A stretch of DNA of 9,138 nucleotides, taken from an uncultured Flammeovirgaceae bacterium. Lineage in GTDB: Bacteria > Bacteroidota > Bacteroidia > Cytophagales > Cyclobacteriaceae. Each line of letters opens with the position of its first letter. The first letter of the stretch is position 1. The stretch lies in NCBI GenBank assembly GCA_937138955.1, contig CAKZPJ010000135.1, positions 1-9,138 of the forward strand, given 5' to 3'. Both the position numbers and the translations under genes were made by a program. The notes below the pieces were generated by a model that did not search any database, had not been told where the DNA came from, and saw nothing but the letters and a program-made list of their open reading frames with translations. Shown piece after piece: positions 6,431 to 9,138 of this stretch.

Positions 6431-8806
6431 ATGATAGTAGGAATTGATCGTAAGCCATTAAACATGCTATATAACCTTATCCAACTTCAAAATTGGCCTC
6501 CGGCTCTTCGGTGCGGAATACTGGCATTGGTGTTGCTAGTTGGGTTACCCAATATATCTGTGGCGCAAGGTTCAGACGATGCATTGGTTGATCGAGCTAA
6601 TAAATTCTTTCTTTTAGCAAAAAATTACGAGGCAGCTCTTCCCCTTTACCAGCAGGCAGTAGACAATGGAGTAGCCGAGCCTTTGGTACATTATCGCTTA
6701 GGTGTATGCTACGCGGAGTCTACTGATCTTCAGAGCCAATTAAAGGCACTCTCGTATCTAAATTACGCTCAGCAGCAGACAAGCTCAGATATTCCCCAAA
6801 AGCTGAATTATTATCTTGGTAGAACATATCACCGCGATATTCAGATTCAAGAGGCCATCAAAGCCTACGAAAGCTATAAAAAAGGGTTGAAAGCAGATGA
6901 TAAGCAGGAGTTGGTCGATGTAAACCGACAGCTCGAGATGTGTACCAATGCGTTATTCCTAATTGGTGAGAAGAAAAGCATGGTTATCAATAACTTTGAA
7001 GCGATAAATAGCGAGTATACTGAATATAACCCGCTTATTACGGCGGATGAAGGAATGCTAGCCTATACCGCAGTACGTGAGAAGAAAGGAAAGATTACTG
7101 AGCAAATCTTTACTGCTAATAAAAAAGGGGGGCAATGGAGCACTCCCCAAGCGTTATCAATCAAGGCTAATGCTCCGCTGGGTACAGCGGGTATTTCCCC
7201 TGACGGACGAGAAATGTTAGTATTTATTGGGGGCGATAATAATTCGGGGAGTATTTACCGCATTGAGCATACAGCCAAAGGATGGTCTAACCCGGTGACT
7301 CTCGGTAAAACCATTAACTCTCGCTATCTAGAAACTACGGCCAGTATTACCCCTAATGGAAAAACGATTTATTTCGCTAGTAATCGTAAAGACGGTTACG
7401 GAGGTATGGATATTTACAAAGCCGAACGTCAATCTGATGGCAATTGGGGAAAGCCCGAAAATCTAGGTCCTACTGTAAATACTGAGTACAACGAAGATGC
7501 ACCATTTATTCATCCCGATAGCCGAACGCTGTTCTTTACATCCGATGGGCACAATACCATGGGCGGTAACGATATATTCAAAACCTACTTTTTAGCTGGA
7601 GAATGGCAAGAGCCGGAGAATATGGGTTATCCGATCAATACTCCTACGGATGATAATTACTTTACGATGACTGCTAATGGTAAAATGGGTTACTTCTCTT
7701 CTGAGCGTAAAGGAGGAAAAGGTGGACAGGATATTTATTATTTCGAGATGCCTGATCACGAAGCTAATATTCCGCTTACACTAATAAAGGGGCGTATTTT
7801 GGCTGGAGAGACTGATCCGCAACCAATTCCTACAGTTATTAAAGTGGTAGATGTAGAAGCGAAGCAACAGCTTGATTATGTGTATAGTCCGAGTGCTGGT
7901 AGCGGTAATTACCTTATTATTCTACCTCCCGGCCGGAATTACGATCTTATTATTGAGTCAGAAGGGTATTTGCCTTACACTGTGAATGTAAACATTCCCA
8001 ATCAGGCTAACTTTTACGAGTTATACCAAGAGATTATCCTCAAGCCAATCAAGCAGTTTGATGTAGTAGTGGGGCAGGAAATTTCAGTGAAGAACGCCTT
8101 CTATGATACTAAGAATAACAAAGAAAAATCGGTACGCGTAGCGAATGAAGCCATGCTAGTACAAAATGATAGTCTAGATTTATTTGATATGATGGAGTCT
8201 ATCATTGCTTCTAACGACGGTGAAGCGTACGAATATCTTTTGGATTTAATGTACAAAACAAACCCCATTGAAAATGTAGATTTCAATGCGCTTGACGCAG
8301 AAAAGCTGGAGGCTGCCGGAGTTTCATATTTCTATGATGAAACAGGCGAAGATAATTTGGTAGCCAAAAAGGTAGGAGATGAGACAGTATATACGCTACC
8401 TACCTTCTTTGTTACCGAAGAGGCGATCAAGCAAAAAGAACGGAAGGTGACTAAATCCAACTACGATCTCTCACTACTGAAAGAAACCTACAAAGTTTAT
8501 TTCTCCGTTGGGGAGAGTCAGATAGAAGAGGCATATAAGAAAACCTTAAATGAAGTGTTGAGTCCACTCAAAAAATACCAGGATTTAGGTATTGAAATTA
8601 CTGGTTATGCTTCTCCCGACGGTGATGCCGCGGCGAACGAAAAGCTTTCTAATGAGCGAGCCATTGAAGTGCTCAACTTCTTTAACCAGCAAGGAGTAGT
8701 ACGACGTCGTATTCTAGCTCGAGGCTACGGAGCAACTGAAGCAGCTAAAGTAAGCCCGGAAGAAAGTCGCCGGGTAGAAATTCGCTTGGTTGATTTGAAT
8801 GAGTAG
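6431..8806 (+). CDS. PorE-like envelope protein: TPR, PD40 propeller, carboxypeptidase-regulatory-like and OmpA domains
   Basis: The 791-residue protein has a signal peptide whose hydrophobic core is at about 29-40, likely cut after SVA (residue 45). The n-region is long, so the in-frame ATG at 6464 (residue 12) is an alternative start. Domains in order: TPR-type helices at about 50-175; PD40/WD40-like propeller repeats at about 195-440, with blades such as SPDGREMLVF, TPNGKTIYFASNRKDGYGGMDIY and GGNDIF; a carboxypeptidase-regulatory-like beta-sandwich at about 450-540 (PSAGSGNYLIILPPGRNYDLII); an extra stretch at about 541-685; and a C-terminal OmpA domain at about 686-791 (YKVYFSV, GYASPDG, LSNERA, SRRVEIRL). 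Family knowledge: this architecture is that of PorE, a periplasmic T9SS component that binds peptidoglycan through the OmpA domain. Similar paralogues often sit near porP/sprF genes. Its role here as anchor for the export machinery is inferred. It is convergent with the downstream gpsA-like gene. Confidence 0.9.
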   Translation: MIVGIDRKPLNMLYNLIQLQNWPPALRCGILALVLLVGLPNISVAQGSDDALVDRANKFFLLAKNYEAALPLYQQAVDNGVAEPLVHYRLGVCYAESTDLQSQLKALSYLNYAQQQTSSDIPQKLNYYLGRTYHRDIQIQEAIKAYESYKKGLKADDKQELVDVNRQLEMCTNALFLIGEKKSMVINNFEAINSEYTEYNPLITADEGMLAYTAVREKKGKITEQIFTANKKGGQWSTPQALSIKANAPLGTAGISPDGREMLVFIGGDNNSGSIYRIEHTAKGWSNPVTLGKTINSRYLETTASITPNGKTIYFASNRKDGYGGMDIYKAERQSDGNWGKPENLGPTVNTEYNEDAPFIHPDSRTLFFTSDGHNTMGGNDIFKTYFLAGEWQEPENMGYPINTPTDDNYFTMTANGKMGYFSSERKGGKGGQDIYYFEMPDHEANIPLTLIKGRILAGETDPQPIPTVIKVVDVEAKQQLDYVYSPSAGSGNYLIILPPGRNYDLIIESEGYLPYTVNVNIPNQANFYELYQEIILKPIKQFDVVVGQEISVKNAFYDTKNNKEKSVRVANEAMLVQNDSLDLFDMMESIIASNDGEAYEYLLDLMYKTNPIENVDFNALDAEKLEAAGVSYFYDETGEDNLVAKKVGDETVYTLPTFFVTEEAIKQKERKVTKSNYDLSLLKETYKVYFSVGESQIEEAYKKTLNEVLSPLKKYQDLGIEITGYASPDGDAAANEKLSNERAIEVLNFFNQQGVVRRRILARGYGATEAAKVSPEESRRVEIRLVDLNE

Positions 8807-8810
8807 TCAA

Positions 8811-8970
8811 TGTAGTGTTATAGTGCAAAGTGTTATGGTGACCGCCACACGGTGTTAGAATTTAAAAGTTTCAGGTTCAAAGTTTACTCTTATCAAAAAA
8901 CTCTAACTGCAAAACCGAGCGAAGTCGCTCAGCACTTCGTACCATAACTCCATAGCACTCAAACACTACA
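8811..8970. repeat. Long imperfect inverted repeat between convergent genes
   Basis: The arm at 8811-8842 (starting TGTAGTGTTATAGTGC) matches the reverse complement of 8939-8970 over about 32 bases: the outer nine bases are identical, AGTGC is shared, and GTTATGGT is shared after a one-base offset. The right arm contains the stop codon of the minus-strand gene (8966-8968). Between the arms lie an AT-rich stretch with AAAGTTT/AAAAGTTT-like words and a GC-rich hairpin. It could serve as a two-way terminator. Confidence 0.6.
8917..8939. terminator. Overlapping hairpins, possible bidirectional terminator or REP-like element
   Basis: GAGCGA (8917-8922) and TCGCTC (8925-8930) form a perfect stem. 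CGAAGT (8920-8925) and ACTTCG (8934-8939) form a second, mutually exclusive perfect stem with an 8-nt loop. The block lies between two convergent genes, where a terminator is expected. No T-tract follows on either strand, so a REP-like repeat is an equally good reading. Confidence 0.4.
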
Positions 8971-9138
8971 AAACATTAACATCTTCGCCTTCGCCCAACG
9001 GAATTTTCATTAGACCTTCTAAGGCTCGTTGAGCAGGTAGGTCTTCAAATAGCATACGGTAAAGCATTCGGGTGATGGGGGTTGGAATCTGGTGGTAATC
9101 TGCCAGTTGCTTCACAATGCGGGTGGTATTTACTCCTT
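8966..9138 (-). CDS. gpsA: C-terminal end of NAD(P)-dependent glycerol-3-phosphate dehydrogenase (5' end outside window)
   Basis: Reading leftward from the window edge, 56 residues (GVNTTRIVKQLADYHQIPTP...) end at a TAG stop at 8966-8968. The pattern (E)GVNTTR, then IPTPITRMLYRMLFEDLPAQRALEGLM, matches the C-terminal helices of GpsA, which reduces dihydroxyacetone phosphate to sn-glycerol 3-phosphate for phospholipid synthesis in the cytoplasm. The catalytic lysine and Rossmann fold lie outside the window, so the call rests on the C-terminal signature only. The gene converges on the PorE-like gene, and its stop codon sits inside the right arm of the intergenic inverted repeat. Confidence 0.72.
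   Translation of the reverse strand, partial: GVNTTRIVKQLADYHQIPTPITRMLYRMLFEDLPAQRALEGLMKIPLGEGEDVNVL

Noticed and set aside
8101..8286. Minus-strand 61-codon open frame
   Set aside because: It is antisense within the PorE-like gene, with no domain or promoter support.

Overview
The window looks like a piece of a Bacteroidota chromosome, most likely of the Cytophagales (Cytophagia) type. The evidence is a set of type IX secretion system (T9SS) protein families, TAnnTTTG-type promoter boxes, and start codons without a clear Shine-Dalgarno sequence. The order-level placement is inference. Five protein-coding genes are supported, two of them cut by the window edges. I see no rRNA, tRNA, CRISPR array or insertion sequence.

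Layout. Positions 1-3412 (minus strand) carry the N-terminal 1137 residues of a very large secreted protein. It has a signal peptide, two beta-propeller-like modules of the kind that precede 'gliding motility-associated' (type B) sorting domains, and several PKD/Ig-like domains. Its C-terminus lies outside the window. A 361-bp intergenic region separates it from a divergent PorP/SprF-family outer-membrane protein gene (3774-4799). Next comes a membrane-embedded M48 (Ste24-like) zinc protease (4934-6181). It is followed by a four-domain TPR / PD40 propeller / carboxypeptidase-regulatory-like / OmpA protein (6431-8806), the architecture of the T9SS component PorE. The window ends with the C-terminal 56 residues of a convergent GpsA-like glycerol-3-phosphate dehydrogenase (8966-9138, minus strand).

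How the genes may work together. In Bacteroidota, PorP/SprF proteins help export and surface-anchor type B T9SS cargo. PorE-like proteins tie the outer-membrane machinery to peptidoglycan. A large adhesin-like cargo next to a PorP/SprF gene, with a PorE-like gene two genes on, therefore reads as a cargo-specific T9SS export and anchoring module. The M48 protease in the middle has no established T9SS role, so its link may be positional only.

Non-coding structure. The three gaps that follow the plus-strand genes each hold an imperfect inverted repeat built from the same words (GTGTTA/TAACAC). This looks like a dispersed family of foldback elements rather than unique DNA. The last also contains a GC-rich double hairpin between two convergent genes.
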